Below are positions 49,089 through 60,377 of a stretch of DNA of 64,000 bases, one piece after another. The stretch comes from an uncultured Hyphomicrobiales bacterium. GTDB lineage: Bacteria; Pseudomonadota; Alphaproteobacteria; Rhizobiales; Beijerinckiaceae. The translations under genes were made by a program, and so were the position numbers. The DNA is taken from contig CAIUWR010000045.1 in NCBI GenBank assembly GCA_903902915.1, positions 1 through 64,000 of the forward strand. Reading direction: 5' to 3'. A model generated the notes under the pieces. That model ran no database searches. It was not told where the DNA came from and was given only the letters and a program-made list of their open reading frames with translations. Every line of letters starts with the position of its first letter. The first letter of the stretch is position 1.

Positions 49089-50494
49089 CGCCCGCCTCCC
49101 GCCGCCAATTGCTCGGGCAACGCATAGGCCCATTGCGTGATGTTGCCGGCGCCAAGGCAGACCACATAATCGCCGGGCTGGGCGAGATCGCGCACAATCG
49201 CGGGCAGCGCCTCCGGCCCCTCAAGCGCAATCACCTGGCGATGGCCATGGGCCTTGATGGCCGAGACGAGATGGGCGCGATCTATGCCCTCGATGGGCCT
49301 TTCGCCCGCCGCATAAACATCCGCCACGATCACCGCATCCGCATCGTTGAAGCAGGTGGCGAATTGATCGAACAGCGCCTGCAAGCGCGAGAAGCGATGG
49401 GGCTGCACGATGGCGATGACCTGGCCGCGCGTGGAGGCGCGCGCCGCGCGCAGCACCGCCGAAATCTCGACGGGGTGATGGCCATAGTCGTCGAAGATCG
49501 TGGCGCCATTCCAGTCGCCGGTGCGGGTGAAACGGCGCTTGACGCCGCCAAAGCCCGCCAGCCCCGCGCGGATCGCCTCCACCGGCATGCCCAGCTCATA
49601 GGCCACCGCAATGGCCGCCGTGGCGTTGAGCGCGTTGTGATGGCCCGGCATGGGCAGCACGACATTCTCGAGATAGGTCGCGCGCGAGGTCTTGCGGTCG
49701 CGCACCAGCACATTGAACCGGCACACGCCGCCAGCCAATTCCACGTCCAGCAAACGCACGTCCGCCTGCGGATTTTCACCATAGGTGATGACGCGCCGGT
49801 CCTCGATGCGGCCCACCAGTTCCTGCACCGTGGGATGATCGAGACACATGACGGCGAAGCCGTAAAAAGGCAGATTTTCTACCAGCGTGCGGAAAGCCTC
49901 CTTCACCGCGTCGAAGGTTTTGAAATGGTCGAGATGCTCAGGATCAATATTGGTGACGATGGCGATGTCGGCGGGCAGTTTGAGGAAGGTGCCGTCGCTT
50001 TCGTCCGCCTCCACCACCATCCACTCGCCTTCGCCAAGGCGCGCATTGGTGCCATAGGCGTTGATGATGCCGCCATTGATGACGGTGGGGTCAAAGCCGC
50101 CCTTGTCGAGCAGCGTCGCGACCATGGATGTAGTCGTGGTCTTGCCATGGGTGCCAGCAATGGCGATGCACTGTTTGAGGCGCATCAGTTCGGCGAGCAT
50201 TTCAGCGCGGCGCACCACCGGCAGGCGCCGCTCACGCGCGCCAGCAAGCTCCGCGTTGTCGCGACGGATGGCGGTGGAGACCACCACGACGGCGGCCTTG
50301 CCCAGATTGGCCGCATCATGGCCGATGAAAACCGTGGCGCCCTTGTCGCGCAGGCGTCGCACATTGGCGCTGTCGCTGGCGTCCGAACCCTGCACCTCAT
50401 AGCCGAGATTCAGCAGAACTTCGGCGATGCCGGACATGCCGATGCCGCCAATGCCGACGAAATGAATGGGGCCAAGCTCGCGCGGAAGTTTCAT
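49085..50494 (-). CDS. murC: UDP-N-acetylmuramate--L-alanine ligase
   Basis: MurC adds L-Ala to UDP-MurNAc using ATP. The 469-residue protein has [18 protein letters not shown] at the N terminus, the P-loop [16 protein letters not shown] near residue 110, and the central [14 protein letters not shown]. Its C-terminal domain contains [17 protein letters not shown] 50494 overlaps the murG stop as ATGA. The frame is open further upstream, but that part is inside murG. Confidence 0.97.
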   Translation of the reverse strand: MKLPRELGPIHFVGIGGIGMSGIAEVLLNLGYEVQGSDASDSANVRRLRDKGATVFIGHDAANLGKAAVVVVSTAIRRDNAELAGARERRLPVVRRAEMLAELMRLKQCIAIAGTHGKTTTTSMVATLLDKGGFDPTVINGGIINAYGTNARLGEGEWMVVEADESDGTFLKLPADIAIVTNIDPEHLDHFKTFDAVKEAFRTLVENLPFYGFAVMCLDHPTVQELVGRIEDRRVITYGENPQADVRLLDVELAGGVCRFNVLVRDRKTSRATYLENVVLPMPGHHNALNATAAIAVAYELGMPVEAIRAGLAGFGGVKRRFTRTGDWNGATIFDDYGHHPVEISAVLRAARASTRGQVIAIVQPHRFSRLQALFDQFATCFNDADAVIVADVYAAGERPIEGIDRAHLVSAIKAHGHRQVIALEGPEALPAIVRDLAQPGDYVVCLGAGNITQWAYALPEQLAAGGGR

Positions 50495-51609
50495 TTCGCC
50501 GTCTCCGGTTTGCGGGCGCGTTCGATGATCAAGGCGACGAGATCGGCGAGCCGCTCGGCGGCGTCCGGCGCGCCTGCGCTTCTGGCCGCTTGCGCCCGTT
50601 GAATGAGGCCCGGCTGGTCCGCCATGGCCTGCGCCAATTGCGCCGCCAGCCATTGCGGCGTGAAGTCTTTCTGCACGATCACGCGCGCCGCGCCAGTGGC
50701 GGCAAGATGCTGCGCATTCGCCGCCTGATCCTGATCGAGCGCGAAGGGGAACGGCACGAGAATGCTGGGCCGCCCGATCACCGCAAGTTCCGAAACCGTG
50801 GAGGCGCCGGACCGCGCGATGACGAGATGCGCCTGCGCGATGCGCGCGGGCAGATCAGCGAAGAAGGGCGCAACCTCTGCATCGACGCCGAGCTGTTGAT
50901 AAACTTCGCGCACCCGCGCCTCATCCTCGCCGCGCGCCTGCTGCACGATGACAAGCCGTCCGCGCTGCGCAGGATCAAGCAGAGCGATGGCCGCAGGCAC
51001 GATGTCGGACATGACTTTCGCGCCCTGCGAGCCGCCCGTCACAGCCAAACGGAAACGCCCATCCGCGAAATCGGGATATGCAACATGCGACGCCTCGATC
51101 ACCACGGGGCGCACCGGATTGCCCGTGCACACGACGCGCCCACTGAGCGTCGGCGGCACGCCGCCCAGCGTTGGAAAACCAGAAGCGATGGCGTCAACGC
51201 TTGATGCGAGAAAGCGATTGGCCTTGCCCAGCACCGCATTCTGATCATGCAGCATGGACGGCACGCGCAGGAGAGCCGCCGCCACCATGGGCGGCACGGT
51301 GGGATAGCCCCCAAAACCGACGACGCAGAGCGGCCGCACACGCCGCAACAAGCCCAGCGATTCCAATACGCCGCGCGCCAGCGTCAACGCCGCGAGTCCC
51401 TTGGCGAGAACCGAGCCGCCACGGGGCGTGGCCGAAGCGATGGCGTGAATGGCGCGCGCGGGAAAGGCGCCGCCATAACGCATGGCCCGATCATCCGTCA
51501 CCAGTTCGACGGCGACGCCCCGTCGCGCCAGGGCGACGGCCAGCGCCTCCGCAGGAAACAAGTGGCCGCCGGTGCCGCCAGCCGCCAGAAGGACGCAGCG
51601 CTCGCTCAT
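50491..51609 (-). CDS. murG: Lipid II synthase MurG (GlcNAc transferase)
   Basis: MurG adds GlcNAc to lipid I at the inner face of the membrane to give lipid II. The 372-residue GT-B protein has the N-terminal [17 protein letters not shown] motif, [27 protein letters not shown] and the C-terminal [37 protein letters not shown] 51609 overlaps the ftsW stop as ATGA. Upstream in-frame codons lie within ftsW and are not used. Confidence 0.97.
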   Translation of the reverse strand: MSERCVLLAAGGTGGHLFPAEALAVALARRGVAVELVTDDRAMRYGGAFPARAIHAIASATPRGGSVLAKGLAALTLARGVLESLGLLRRVRPLCVVGFGGYPTVPPMVAAALLRVPSMLHDQNAVLGKANRFLASSVDAIASGFPTLGGVPPTLSGRVVCTGNPVRPVVIEASHVAYPDFADGRFRLAVTGGSQGAKVMSDIVPAAIALLDPAQRGRLVIVQQARGEDEARVREVYQQLGVDAEVAPFFADLPARIAQAHLVIARSGASTVSELAVIGRPSILVPFPFALDQDQAANAQHLAATGAARVIVQKDFTPQWLAAQLAQAMADQPGLIQRAQAARSAGAPDAAERLADLVALIIERARKPETAK

Positions 51610-52736
51610 TCCATCACCCGCCCGATGATCTGCGACTTTGGCCTGCGCCGCGTGACCGCGATCAGAAAGCCCATGCCGAGCGCCAGCGAAATCAAAGATG
51701 AGCCGCCGTAGGAGATGAAAGGCAGCGTCATGCCTTTGGCGGGCATGAGATGCACGTTCACCGCCATGTTGATGGCGCTCTGCAAGCCGAACAGCATCAC
51801 CAGTCCCGCAGACGCGAAGCGGCAAAAGGGATCCTCGTTTTTCGAGGCGAGCCACAACACACGCAACACGATGAAGGCGAAGAGCGTCACAATGCCGATG
51901 CAAAACAAGACGCCGAATTCCTCACCCGTGACGGCGAAGATGAAGTCGGTGTGGCTGTCTGGCAGAATGCGCTTCAGCGTGCCCTCGCCCGGCCCCTTGC
52001 CGAGCCAGCCCCCCGATATGAAACTCTCCATCGCCGTATCGACCTGGAACGTGTCGCTGGCGCCGACGCCAGAGGCCGGATCAATGAATTTCTCGATGCG
52101 CAGACGCACGTGGGGCACGAATTTATAGGCGACCAGAACACCCGACGCGCCGACGCCGCCGATGCCCGCGACCCAGAACCAGTGCAGTCCCGCCATGAAG
52201 AACAGCGCCGCCCAGACCATCGAGATCAGCATGGTTTGACCGAAATCCGGCTGCAGGATGAGCGGCACGATGGTGGCGGGCAACAACAGGATCGCCAATA
52301 TGTTCGCAGGCACGTCGCGGCGGCGTGCGCCTTCCGAAAATGCCCAGGCCGCCAGCACGACGAAGGCGGGCTTGACGAATTCGGAGGGTTGAATGCCGAA
52401 GATCCAGCGCCGGGCGCCTTTCACCTCGTGGCCAAACATGATCGCGGCGATCACCAGCGCGATTCCCAAGCCAAAAACCAGCAGCGCGGAGCGGCGCACA
52501 TGGCGTGGCGAGAGAAAGGACGTGGCGATCATCAAGGCCGCAGCCGGGATGAGATAGCCGACCTGTCGATTGACGAAGTGAAAGGTGGACAGGCCAAGGC
52601 GCTCTGCGACAGGTGGCGAACCGGCCAGCGTCAGCACAAGACCCAACACCATCAAGGCGCCAAGCGAGGCCAGCAACCAGCGATCGACGGTCCACCACCA
52701 ATCGGCGAAGGGAGATCGTTCAGCGCGCGAGACCAT
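51606..52736 (-). CDS. ftsW: Lipid II polymerase FtsW (SEDS family)
   Basis: FtsW is the SEDS-family glycosyltransferase that works with FtsI to make septal peptidoglycan. The 376-residue protein has about ten membrane helices. Characteristic segments are ARRWIFGIQPSEFVKPAFVVLAAWAFSE and, near the C terminus, HLMPAKGMTLPFISYGGSSLISLALGMGF. The WKGPGEG-like GWLGKGPGEGTLKRILPDSHTDFIFAVTGEEFG lies in the extracytoplasmic loop. The MurD stop is nine bases upstream. Confidence 0.96.
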   Translation of the reverse strand: MVSRAERSPFADWWWTVDRWLLASLGALMVLGLVLTLAGSPPVAERLGLSTFHFVNRQVGYLIPAAALMIATSFLSPRHVRRSALLVFGLGIALVIAAIMFGHEVKGARRWIFGIQPSEFVKPAFVVLAAWAFSEGARRRDVPANILAILLLPATIVPLILQPDFGQTMLISMVWAALFFMAGLHWFWVAGIGGVGASGVLVAYKFVPHVRLRIEKFIDPASGVGASDTFQVDTAMESFISGGWLGKGPGEGTLKRILPDSHTDFIFAVTGEEFGVLFCIGIVTLFAFIVLRVLWLASKNEDPFCRFASAGLVMLFGLQSAINMAVNVHLMPAKGMTLPFISYGGSSLISLALGMGFLIAVTRRRPKSQIIGRVME

Positions 52737-52745
52737 GGCTTCTCC

Positions 52746-54155
52746 TCACACTTGTTTCATGCGCGCGACGAGCGCGCCGACGCGTTCACGGAAAGCGTTT
52801 CCGCGCACCTCGAAATTGGCGAATTGGTCATAACTGGCGCAGGCGGGCGACAAGAGAACGACCGGCTCGCGCGCATCGCAAGCCAATGCGTCTTTCGCCG
52901 CCCGTTCGATGGCGACGTCGAGCGTGACGCATCGTTCATAGTCCACAGCCCCCTGCAACGTGAGGGCGAAATCATCGCTCGCCGCGCCTATGAGATAGGC
53001 CTTGCGCACCTTGGGAAAAAGCGGCCGTAGCGACTCGATGCCGCCATCTTTCGCCTTGCCGCCAATGATCCAGAAAATGTCATCGTAAGACAGCAGCGCT
53101 TTTTCCGCAGCGTCCGCATTGGTCGCCTTCGAGTCGTTGACGAAGAGCGCGGCCCCAAGGCGGGCGATCTCTTCCATGCGATGGGGCAGGCCGGGAAAGC
53201 TCGCAAGGCCAGCGCAGATCGCGCCATGGTCAACGCCCAACCTTTCGCAGGCGCTGAAGGCGGCCGCCGCATTCTGTCCATTATGCGCGCCGCGCAGAGC
53301 CCGCGCCTGTGCGAGCGAAGCCAGCGGTTCGACGAGGCGGCGACCCGCGCCAAGCGCCAGCGCGCGATGCAAACCGGCCCGCGCATAATAGGTGCAGCCC
53401 AGAAGATCCGTCGTGTTTTGAGAGATCGGCGTGACGGACTTTCCCGCAGCGAGCAATCGCCGCAACATGGCGCGGCAATGATCGTCATCGACGCCCAGCA
53501 CCACCTGGTCGGCGCCTGCGACGAGCCGCTCTTTCACAGCCGCGTAATGCTCGACAGTCCCGTGGCGGTCGATATGATCGGGCGTGACGTTCAGCAACAC
53601 GCCGACGCCAGCCGCGAGACCCGGCGTCAAATCAATCTGGAACGACGAACATTCGATCACATGCACGCGCCCGCGCGTCGGCGGCTCAAGGTCGAGAATG
53701 GGCGTGCCGATATTGCCGCCCATCTGCACATCATGCCCCGCCTCGCGCAATATATGCGCGATGAGCGCGGTCGTGGTTGATTTGCCGTTGGCGCCGGTGA
53801 TGGCGACGAAGGGCGCGTCCGGCGCAAGGCGCGCACGCTCGCGGCAAAAAAGCTCGACGTCGCCGATGATCTCGATTCCTGCGGCCTTCGCCTTCCCCAC
53901 CGTCCAATGGGGCGTGGGATGGGTGAGCGGAACGCCAGGCGACAGAATGAGGGCTGCGAACTGCGACCAGTCGGCGCCTGTCAGATCCTCCAGCGTGACG
54001 CCCTGCGCAGCCGCGCGCTGGCGCGAGGCCTCGCCATCGTCCCATGCAGCTACATCAGCCCCGCCCGCCAAGAGCGCGCGCGTCGTCGACAGCCCCGACC
54101 CGCCAAGGCCGAAGAGCGCGACTTTGCGTCCACCAAAGCAGGAAGCCGGAGTCAT
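52746..54155 (-). CDS. murD: UDP-N-acetylmuramoylalanine--D-glutamate ligase
   Basis: MurD adds D-Glu to UDP-MurNAc-L-Ala. The 469-residue protein has the N-terminal [21 protein letters not shown], the P-loop [16 protein letters not shown] near residue 120, [16 protein letters not shown], and the C-terminal [21 protein letters not shown] 54155 shares its A with the mraY stop region. The adjacent GTG at 54158 overlaps that stop as GTGA, so either start gives close coupling. AAGGTG lies upstream. Confidence 0.96.
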   Translation of the reverse strand: MTPASCFGGRKVALFGLGGSGLSTTRALLAGGADVAAWDDGEASRQRAAAQGVTLEDLTGADWSQFAALILSPGVPLTHPTPHWTVGKAKAAGIEIIGDVELFCRERARLAPDAPFVAITGANGKSTTTALIAHILREAGHDVQMGGNIGTPILDLEPPTRGRVHVIECSSFQIDLTPGLAAGVGVLLNVTPDHIDRHGTVEHYAAVKERLVAGADQVVLGVDDDHCRAMLRRLLAAGKSVTPISQNTTDLLGCTYYARAGLHRALALGAGRRLVEPLASLAQARALRGAHNGQNAAAAFSACERLGVDHGAICAGLASFPGLPHRMEEIARLGAALFVNDSKATNADAAEKALLSYDDIFWIIGGKAKDGGIESLRPLFPKVRKAYLIGAASDDFALTLQGAVDYERCVTLDVAIERAAKDALACDAREPVVLLSPACASYDQFANFEVRGNAFRERVGALVARMKQV

Positions 54156-55300
54156 CACCTCACCTTGAGCGTTGCAAGCCCGATGAGGGCGAGGACGAAT
54201 GAAATGATCCAGAAGCGGATGACGATCTGCGGCTCCGACCAGCCCAGCTGTTCGAAGTGATGATGAACCGGCGCCATCTTGAAGACGCGCTTGCCGGTGA
54301 GCTTGAAGCTCGTCACCTGCACGATGACGGAGAGCGCTTCGAGCACGAAGAGACCGCCCACGATGACGAGCACGAACTCATGCTTGATGGCCACCGCCAC
54401 CGCGCCAAGCAAGCCGCCCAGCGCCAGAGAGCCGGTGTCGCCCATGAAGATTTGCGCGGGCGGCGCATTGAACCATAAAAAGCCAAGCCCGGCGCCGATC
54501 AGCGCGCCGCAGACGATGGCGAGTTCGCCCGTGCCCGCCACATAGTTGATGCCGAGATAAGACGCGAAAATGGAGTTGCCCGCCAGATAGGCGATGATGG
54601 CGAATGCGCCCGCCGCGATCATCGCGGGCACGATGGCCAATCCATCAAGCCCGTCGGTCAGATTGACCGCGTTGCCGGCCGCCACCACCACAAATGCGCC
54701 GAAGCCCAAAAAGAACCAGCCCAGATTCATCACGAAGCCATTGATGAAGGGGACGGCGAGTTTGGTTGCGGGCGCGCTGGCGTAAAAGGGTGCGCCAAGC
54801 GCCACGAAGAAATCGCCAATGGAAGCCACGGGCGGCGTAAGGCTGGCGCACATCATGAGATAGCAGGCGATGGCGGCGATGACGAGCTCGCCCGCGAGCC
54901 TTGCGCGGCCGGAAAAACCTTTGTGGCTCTGCTTCGTGACCTTCAGGAAATCGTCGTAAAACCCGATGGCGCCAAAACCCAGGGTCACGAAGAGCACCAC
55001 CCAGACATAGGCGCTGCGCGGATGGGCCCAAAGCAGCGTCGAAACGATGACGCCCGACAGGATCATCAGGCCGCCCATGGTGGGCGTGCCTTTCTTGGTG
55101 AGCAAATGCGATTGCGGCCCGTCCTCGCGAATGGGCTGTCCCTTGCCCTGCTTCAGCCGCAACGCCGAAATGATTCCCGGCCCGAACATGAGCACGAAGA
55201 ACAGCGCCGTGCCCGTCGCGCCCGCCGTGCGGAACGTGATGTAGCGAAACAGATTCAGCGGACCGAAATATTGCGAGAAATCGGACAGGTACGTCAGCAT
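54155..55300 (-). CDS. mraY: Phospho-MurNAc-pentapeptide transferase
   Basis: MraY makes lipid I by moving phospho-MurNAc-pentapeptide to undecaprenyl phosphate. The protein has 381 residues and ten membrane helices. Family motifs are present: TMGGLMIL, the conserved Asp-rich [29 protein letters not shown] and [19 protein letters not shown], and the [23 protein letters not shown] end. Slightly longer than the usual 360 residues. The murF stop is four bases upstream of ATG 55300. Confidence 0.97.
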   Translation of the reverse strand: MLTYLSDFSQYFGPLNLFRYITFRTAGATGTALFFVLMFGPGIISALRLKQGKGQPIREDGPQSHLLTKKGTPTMGGLMILSGVIVSTLLWAHPRSAYVWVVLFVTLGFGAIGFYDDFLKVTKQSHKGFSGRARLAGELVIAAIACYLMMCASLTPPVASIGDFFVALGAPFYASAPATKLAVPFINGFVMNLGWFFLGFGAFVVVAAGNAVNLTDGLDGLAIVPAMIAAGAFAIIAYLAGNSIFASYLGINYVAGTGELAIVCGALIGAGLGFLWFNAPPAQIFMGDTGSLALGGLLGAVAVAIKHEFVLVIVGGLFVLEALSVIVQVTSFKLTGKRVFKMAPVHHHFEQLGWSEPQIVIRFWIISFVLALIGLATLKVR

Positions 55301-55304
55301 TGCG

Positions 55305-56738
55305 TCACCCTTCTGCGCGGTTGTCGAAGTCGCGCGAGGCGAACAGGAGCTTGAGTTGATCGACGACGGGGCCCATGCGGCTTCCGTTCGATCCTTTCAC
55401 CATGACGATGTCATAAGGCCCGATAGCGGCCACCAGAGCCTCTTCGATGCCCGCTGAGGTGGGCGCCCATGCGCCGCGCGTCCTTGGCGGCAGAGCGTCG
55501 TAAAGATGCTTCATCAGGGGGCCCGCGGCAAAAACAAGATCGACGTCGGCGGCCGCTATCGCTTCGGCAAGGTCCGCATGCAGATCGGGGCCCTGGGCGC
55601 CAAGCTCCAGCATATCGCCAAGGACAGCGATGCGCTTGCCGCCCACCTGCGTTTCACGCATCAGGCCAAGCGCTGCGCGCATCGAGGCCGGGTTCGCATT
55701 ATAGCTTTCGTCAACGAGCGTGAAATCGCCAGTCGGCATGCGCAGGAACGACCGCTCGCCACGACCCTTGGGGGGCGTAAAGCGCGCAAGGTCCGCCGCA
55801 GCCTGATCAAGATTTCCGCCCAGCGACTCGACCGCAAGCAACACCGCCAGCGAATTCATCGCCATATGCCGACCCGGCGCGCCAACTGTATAGGTATAGC
55901 GTCTGCCCAGAATGCGCGCCTGCACGCGCGTGCCTTCAGCGATGGTGACGGCGTCCTCGAAGCGCGCTTCGGCGCCCTTGCGCGAGCCGAAGGTGAGGAT
56001 CCGCCCGACGCCCGCATCCTCGGCGGCCTTGCGCAAACGCGGATATTGCTTGATGTCGAGATTGAGGATAGCGGTTCCGCCAACCTCGACGCCTGAAAAG
56101 ATTTCCGCCTTCGCATCGGCGATGGCGTCGATGGAGTCGAAGAATTCGAGATGCACGGGCGCGATGGTGGTGACGATGGCCACATGCGGACGCACCATTT
56201 CGACAAGCGGCGTGATTTCGCCCGCATGGTTCATGCCGATTTCGAACACGCCGAAACGCGTGTCCTTCGGCATCCGGCAGAGCGTCAACGGCACGCCCCA
56301 ATGATTGTTGTAGGAGGCGAGCGAGGCATGGGTGCGGCCTTGCGCGGACAACACCAGCGCCAGCGCATCTTTCGTACTTGTCTTGCCGACCGACCCCGTC
56401 ACGGCGGCGATGGCTGCGTTGGTGCGCGCGCGCGCCGTCAAGCCGAGCGACTGCATCGCGGACAAAGTGTCATGCACGATATAAAGCGGTCCCGTCTGAA
56501 ACAGCTCATTGGCATGGGCCTCATCGACGACCGCAGCGGAGGCGCCCTTTTCGAAAGCGGCCGCGACATGTTCGTGCCCGTCGGAATGGTCGCCCTTGAT
56601 GGCGAAAAACAGATCGCCCGGTTCAAGGGTGCGCGTGTCGATCGAGATCCCCGAGATGGGCGCAGCGGCCAGACCATTGGTGCGCGCATAAAGCGGCGAC
56701 ACAAGGCCAAGGTATGACCAGAGGGTGGGATTGTTCAT
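55305..56738 (-). CDS. murF: UDP-MurNAc-tripeptide--D-Ala-D-Ala ligase
   Basis: MurF attaches D-Ala-D-Ala, the product of Ddl in the same cluster. The 477 residues show the substrate-binding N-terminal domain ([28 protein letters not shown]), the P-loop [18 protein letters not shown] near residue 113, [13 protein letters not shown] and GMNHAGEI. The C-terminal domain has [18 protein letters not shown] 56738 overlaps the murE stop as ATGA. Confidence 0.97.
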   Translation of the reverse strand: MNNPTLWSYLGLVSPLYARTNGLAAAPISGISIDTRTLEPGDLFFAIKGDHSDGHEHVAAAFEKGASAAVVDEAHANELFQTGPLYIVHDTLSAMQSLGLTARARTNAAIAAVTGSVGKTSTKDALALVLSAQGRTHASLASYNNHWGVPLTLCRMPKDTRFGVFEIGMNHAGEITPLVEMVRPHVAIVTTIAPVHLEFFDSIDAIADAKAEIFSGVEVGGTAILNLDIKQYPRLRKAAEDAGVGRILTFGSRKGAEARFEDAVTIAEGTRVQARILGRRYTYTVGAPGRHMAMNSLAVLLAVESLGGNLDQAAADLARFTPPKGRGERSFLRMPTGDFTLVDESYNANPASMRAALGLMRETQVGGKRIAVLGDMLELGAQGPDLHADLAEAIAAADVDLVFAAGPLMKHLYDALPPRTRGAWAPTSAGIEEALVAAIGPYDIVMVKGSNGSRMGPVVDQLKLLFASRDFDNRAEG

Positions 56739-58186
56739 GATGCGGCATCCTCCAGCGCGGCGCGCACCGCTTGATGATCAGAAAAAGGCAGAACCTCGTC
56801 GCCCACGATCTGGCCGGTTTCGTGACCCTTGCCGGCCACGACGAGCACGTCCCCGGGGCCAGTCATGCGCACCGCAGCGGCGATGGCGGAGCCACGGTCT
56901 GCGATGTCCAGCGCGGCGGGCGCTGCGGCGCAGATGGCGGCGCGGATCGCAGCCGGATTTTCCGAGCGCGGATTATCGTCGGTGACGATGACGACGTCGG
57001 CATGTTGCGTCGCGATCCGCCCCATGATCGCGCGCTTGCCGGAGTCGCGATCCCCGCCGCAACCAAAGACGACGATGAGGCGCCTGGTCGCGAGCGGGCG
57101 CAGGGCGGCAAGCACTTTTTCAAGCGCATCCGGCTTATGCGCATAGTCGATGAAGACGGGGGCGCCATCGCGCTCGCCGACTTTCTCCAGACGTCCCGGC
57201 GCGCCATTGAGATGGGCGAGCGCCTCCAGCACAAGGGCGGCAGGCGAGCCCGTCGCGATACAAAGCCCGGCCGCCACAAGCGCGTTCGACGCCATGAAAG
57301 CGGCTGCAAGCGGCAATTCGACGTCATATGCGACGCCCTCGCAGGCGAGTTTCAGCAAGGTTGAAGCGGGTCTGGCCTGCGCGAACGACAGCGCAAGCAG
57401 ATCGCCCTGCGCGCCCGTGGTGAGCACGCGCAAGCCACGGGCCTTGCACGCCGCAATGACGCGCGCCGCGACATCGCTGTCCGCATCGATCACGGCGGGC
57501 TGGCCCTGCTGAAGAAGCGCCTCGAACAAGCGCATTTTTGCGGCGAGATATGAATCGAGATCGGCGTGATAATCGAGATGGTCGCGCGTCAGATTGGTGA
57601 AGGCGCCGGCGCTCAGGCGCACGCCGTCAAGCCTGCGCTGGTCAAGACCATGGGACGACGCCTCCATGGCCAGATGCGTCACGCCGTCATGGGCGAGCTG
57701 GTGAAGCGTTTGATGCAAGGTCACAGGGTCTGGCGTGGTCAACGAGCCATAAGTCTCGCCGTCCGGCGTGATCACGCCCGTCGTGCCAAGAGCCGCCGCG
57801 CGCAGGCCAAGCCGCGCCCAGATCTGGCGCGTGAACGCGGCGACCGACGTCTTCCCGCTGGTGCCGGTGATGGCGGCGATGGTCGCGGGCTGCGCCGGAT
57901 AGAAGCGCGCCGCAGCTTGCGACAGCGCCTCACGCACATTCGCCACCAGAAGCACAGGCGCGCCTGAGAGCGGCGTGGCTGGCGCTCGTTCCGCGACCAC
58001 AGCAATGGCGCCAGAGTCAATCGCAGCTTGAGCGAAGCCCAGTCCATCCGCGCGCGCGCCGGGCATGGCGAAGAACACGAAGCCAGGCCTGACGGCGCGG
58101 CTATCCGCGCTCAGGCCCGCAACGTCGCGCATCGCCGCGTCTGCGGGCGCGTGTGCGTCAGGAATCAACTCGCGCAGCGAGACCAT
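56735..58186 (-). CDS. murE: UDP-MurNAc-dipeptide--meso-diaminopimelate ligase
   Basis: MurE adds the third residue of the stem peptide. The 483-residue protein has GLSADSRAVRPGFVFFAMPGARADG, the P-loop ITGTSGKTSVAAFTRQIW near residue 108 and EASSHGLDQRRLDGV. The C-terminal DDNPRSENPAAIR contains the DNPR motif that marks specificity for meso-diaminopimelate, as expected in a Gram-negative. The start ATG and the ftsI stop share a base (TGATG), so they are coupled. Confidence 0.97.
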   Translation of the reverse strand: MVSLRELIPDAHAPADAAMRDVAGLSADSRAVRPGFVFFAMPGARADGLGFAQAAIDSGAIAVVAERAPATPLSGAPVLLVANVREALSQAAARFYPAQPATIAAITGTSGKTSVAAFTRQIWARLGLRAAALGTTGVITPDGETYGSLTTPDPVTLHQTLHQLAHDGVTHLAMEASSHGLDQRRLDGVRLSAGAFTNLTRDHLDYHADLDSYLAAKMRLFEALLQQGQPAVIDADSDVAARVIAACKARGLRVLTTGAQGDLLALSFAQARPASTLLKLACEGVAYDVELPLAAAFMASNALVAAGLCIATGSPAALVLEALAHLNGAPGRLEKVGERDGAPVFIDYAHKPDALEKVLAALRPLATRRLIVVFGCGGDRDSGKRAIMGRIATQHADVVIVTDDNPRSENPAAIRAAICAAAPAALDIADRGSAIAAAVRMTGPGDVLVVAGKGHETGQIVGDEVLPFSDHQAVRAALEDAAS

Positions 58187-59979
58187 CAGTTTCCCTTGGA
58201 GGGCGTGTTGACATAGCCATAGCCAAGCCTGGCGAGCAGCGGGAAGGGCTGCGTCGGCAGATCGAGCCGTGGCGGCAGGTTGAGCATGTTGGCGACGCGC
58301 TCGATGATTTTTCCGGTCACGGCGCCCGAATTCCAGGCTGCGGTACGATAGCCCTGCGTTTCAGGCAGGGCTTGCGGTTCGTCCATGAGGGTCAAGAACA
58401 GGTACCTCGGCTTATCCGCCGGAGCTATCGCCATGAATGTGGTGAAAACACGATCCTTGGCGTAGTGGCCATGCACAATCTTGTCGGCCGTGCCGGTTTT
58501 TCCTCCGACAAAGTAGCCGCGAATATCGACCGTTCGGGCGGAGCCCTTTTCCGCGTTGACGCGCATGAGGTAACGCAGGGCTTCCGACACCTCTGGCCGC
58601 ACAATTTGCGTGGCGTTGGCCCTCGCCTCTTCCTCCGTGCGCTTGAGGAAGGTTGGCGTGATCATCTGCCCGCCGTTGGAAAGCGCCCCGACCGCCATCA
58701 TGGCTTGCAGCGGAGCGACGTTCAGCCCCTGGCCAAAGGCGATGGTGATGGTGTTCAACTCGCCCCAATGGCGAGGGACGATCGGCTCGGCGCTTTCGGG
58801 CAGTTCCGTGCGCAAACGGTCAAGCTGTCCCATCTTGCGCAGAAAGGCCTTGTGTCCCTCGACGCCGACCATCATGGCCATGCGCGCCGTGCCGATATTT
58901 GACGAATAGGTGAAGACCTCGGGCACGCTCAACATGCGACGCTGGGCATGGAAATCGTGAATGGTGAATTTGCCGTAGCGCAAGGATTCCCTTGCGTCGA
59001 CGCGGGAGTTGAGATTGACCTTGTTGGCCTCCATCGCCATGGCGATGGAAATCGCCTTGAAGGTGGAGCCCATCTCATAAACGCCGACCGTCATGCGGTT
59101 GATGTGCAGGGGATCGAGCGCATCGGAAGGATTGTTGGGGTCGTAATCCGGCAAGGAGGCGAGCGCGATCACCTCGCCCGTGTTCACATCGAGGATCGCG
59201 GCCGCGCCCGCCTTGGCCTTGAAGCGTTCGATGCCTTTTTCCAGCTCGTCGCGGATGGCGTGCGTCACGCGCAGGTCGATGGAAAGCCGCACTGGCTTCA
59301 GGTCGGCGGGATCAAGACGGAAGCCCGCCATCGTCAGATCGTTGAGGCCTTGCCCGTCGATATATTTTTCGATGCCGGCGATGCCGTAATTATCCACATT
59401 CGTGTAGCCAAGCACATGCGCCGCCACAGGTCCGTTGGGATAAACGCGCTTGTTTTCGGGCAAGAAGCTGACGCCCGGCAAACCAAGGCGGAACACTTCT
59501 TCCTGCTCTTTCGGCTTGATGCCGCGCTTGACCCACACGAAGCCCTTGCGGGAACCGAGCCGTTCGCGCAATTCCTTCGCATTCACATCTGGCAGAACGG
59601 CGGTGAGCAACTCCACCGCCTCGTCCTTGTCGATGATGCGGCGGGGCTCGGCGAAGACCGACATGACCTTGATGTCGGTGGCGAGCACCTCGCCATTGCG
59701 ATCAAGGATTTCGGGGCGCGGACGCGACACGGCTTCAGAGGCCGCGCGCCGCAGGCTTTGCGGTTCGGGCTTGAAGCCAAGGTAGACGAGCTTGCCGCCG
59801 ATGATGCTGAACAGGCCTGCAAAGCCCAATGCGACAAGGCGAATGCGCCAGGTGCTTTTGTCGATTCGCGTGCGCAGAAGATCGGTCGCCGCTTGCGCCA
59901 GTCGGTATCGCAAGCCGGGGCGAGGCTGATCGGAGCGCTGCGGCTGTCCGCCGTCGAGAGGTTCCATGGGCTCGCTCAT
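58186..59979 (-). CDS. ftsI: Septal peptidoglycan transpeptidase FtsI (PBP3)
   Basis: FtsI cross-links septal peptidoglycan with FtsW. The 597-residue class B PBP has a cytoplasmic tail, one membrane anchor (RLVALGFAGLFSIIGGKLVYL, about 47-67), a pedestal domain, and the transpeptidase domain. The active-site motifs are Ser305-TFK, SSN (359-361) and Lys494-TG. It is ten bases after ftsL. Confidence 0.97.
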   Translation of the reverse strand: MSEPMEPLDGGQPQRSDQPRPGLRYRLAQAATDLLRTRIDKSTWRIRLVALGFAGLFSIIGGKLVYLGFKPEPQSLRRAASEAVSRPRPEILDRNGEVLATDIKVMSVFAEPRRIIDKDEAVELLTAVLPDVNAKELRERLGSRKGFVWVKRGIKPKEQEEVFRLGLPGVSFLPENKRVYPNGPVAAHVLGYTNVDNYGIAGIEKYIDGQGLNDLTMAGFRLDPADLKPVRLSIDLRVTHAIRDELEKGIERFKAKAGAAAILDVNTGEVIALASLPDYDPNNPSDALDPLHINRMTVGVYEMGSTFKAISIAMAMEANKVNLNSRVDARESLRYGKFTIHDFHAQRRMLSVPEVFTYSSNIGTARMAMMVGVEGHKAFLRKMGQLDRLRTELPESAEPIVPRHWGELNTITIAFGQGLNVAPLQAMMAVGALSNGGQMITPTFLKRTEEEARANATQIVRPEVSEALRYLMRVNAEKGSARTVDIRGYFVGGKTGTADKIVHGHYAKDRVFTTFMAIAPADKPRYLFLTLMDEPQALPETQGYRTAAWNSGAVTGKIIERVANMLNLPPRLDLPTQPFPLLARLGYGYVNTPSKGN

Positions 59980-59989
59980 CTCCCCTCCC

Positions 59990-60376
59990 CTATCGGCCGG
60001 AGGAGGGCGTCGTGGCGCCCGTCCGTTTATCGTTCGGCGTCGCGGTCGGTTCAGCCAGACCCAGCAATTCGAGCTTGCGGCCGATGGCGTCGATGCGCGC
60101 CGCGCGATCGGGCAGATCGGACGCCTTCACGACCTGATCGACGCCAACCGCCTGCATCTCAAGGTGACGATCCGCCAGCGCCTGCACGCGCCCGGGCCGA
60201 ACCAGATGCGCCCAATCGGCGCGAAGCATGCCCATGCGGTCATGTTCGCTCTCGATGGAATGCTGCAATTTCACGATCTCGGCTGAATAGTGCATCGTTT
60301 CATATTTGATCGAATAGGCGAAGATCGCTGGCCCCACGAGCGCGGCGACGGAAAGGACGTTGAGGTAGCGAAGCAT
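59990..60376 (-). CDS. ftsL: Cell division protein FtsL
   Basis: FtsL is a small bitopic protein that joins FtsB and FtsQ in the divisome. The 128 residues hold a short N terminus, one membrane helix (LNVLSVAALVGPAIFAYSI, about 5-23), then a heptad-like coiled coil (about 28-60) and a poorly conserved tail. FtsL is poorly conserved, so the call rests on topology and on its place between rsmH and ftsI. It lies one base after the rsmH stop. Confidence 0.88.
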   Translation of the reverse strand: MLRYLNVLSVAALVGPAIFAYSIKYETMHYSAEIVKLQHSIESEHDRMGMLRADWAHLVRPGRVQALADRHLEMQAVGVDQVVKASDLPDRAARIDAIGRKLELLGLAEPTATPNDKRTGATTPSSGR

Positions 60377-60377
60377 G

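Noticed and set aside
49109-50602. 497-residue plus-strand frame over murC
   Set aside because: It is antisense to a well-conserved ligase and has no domain.
58948-60309. 453-residue plus-strand frame over ftsI and ftsL
   Set aside because: It is antisense to FtsI, whose three active-site motifs are intact on the minus strand.
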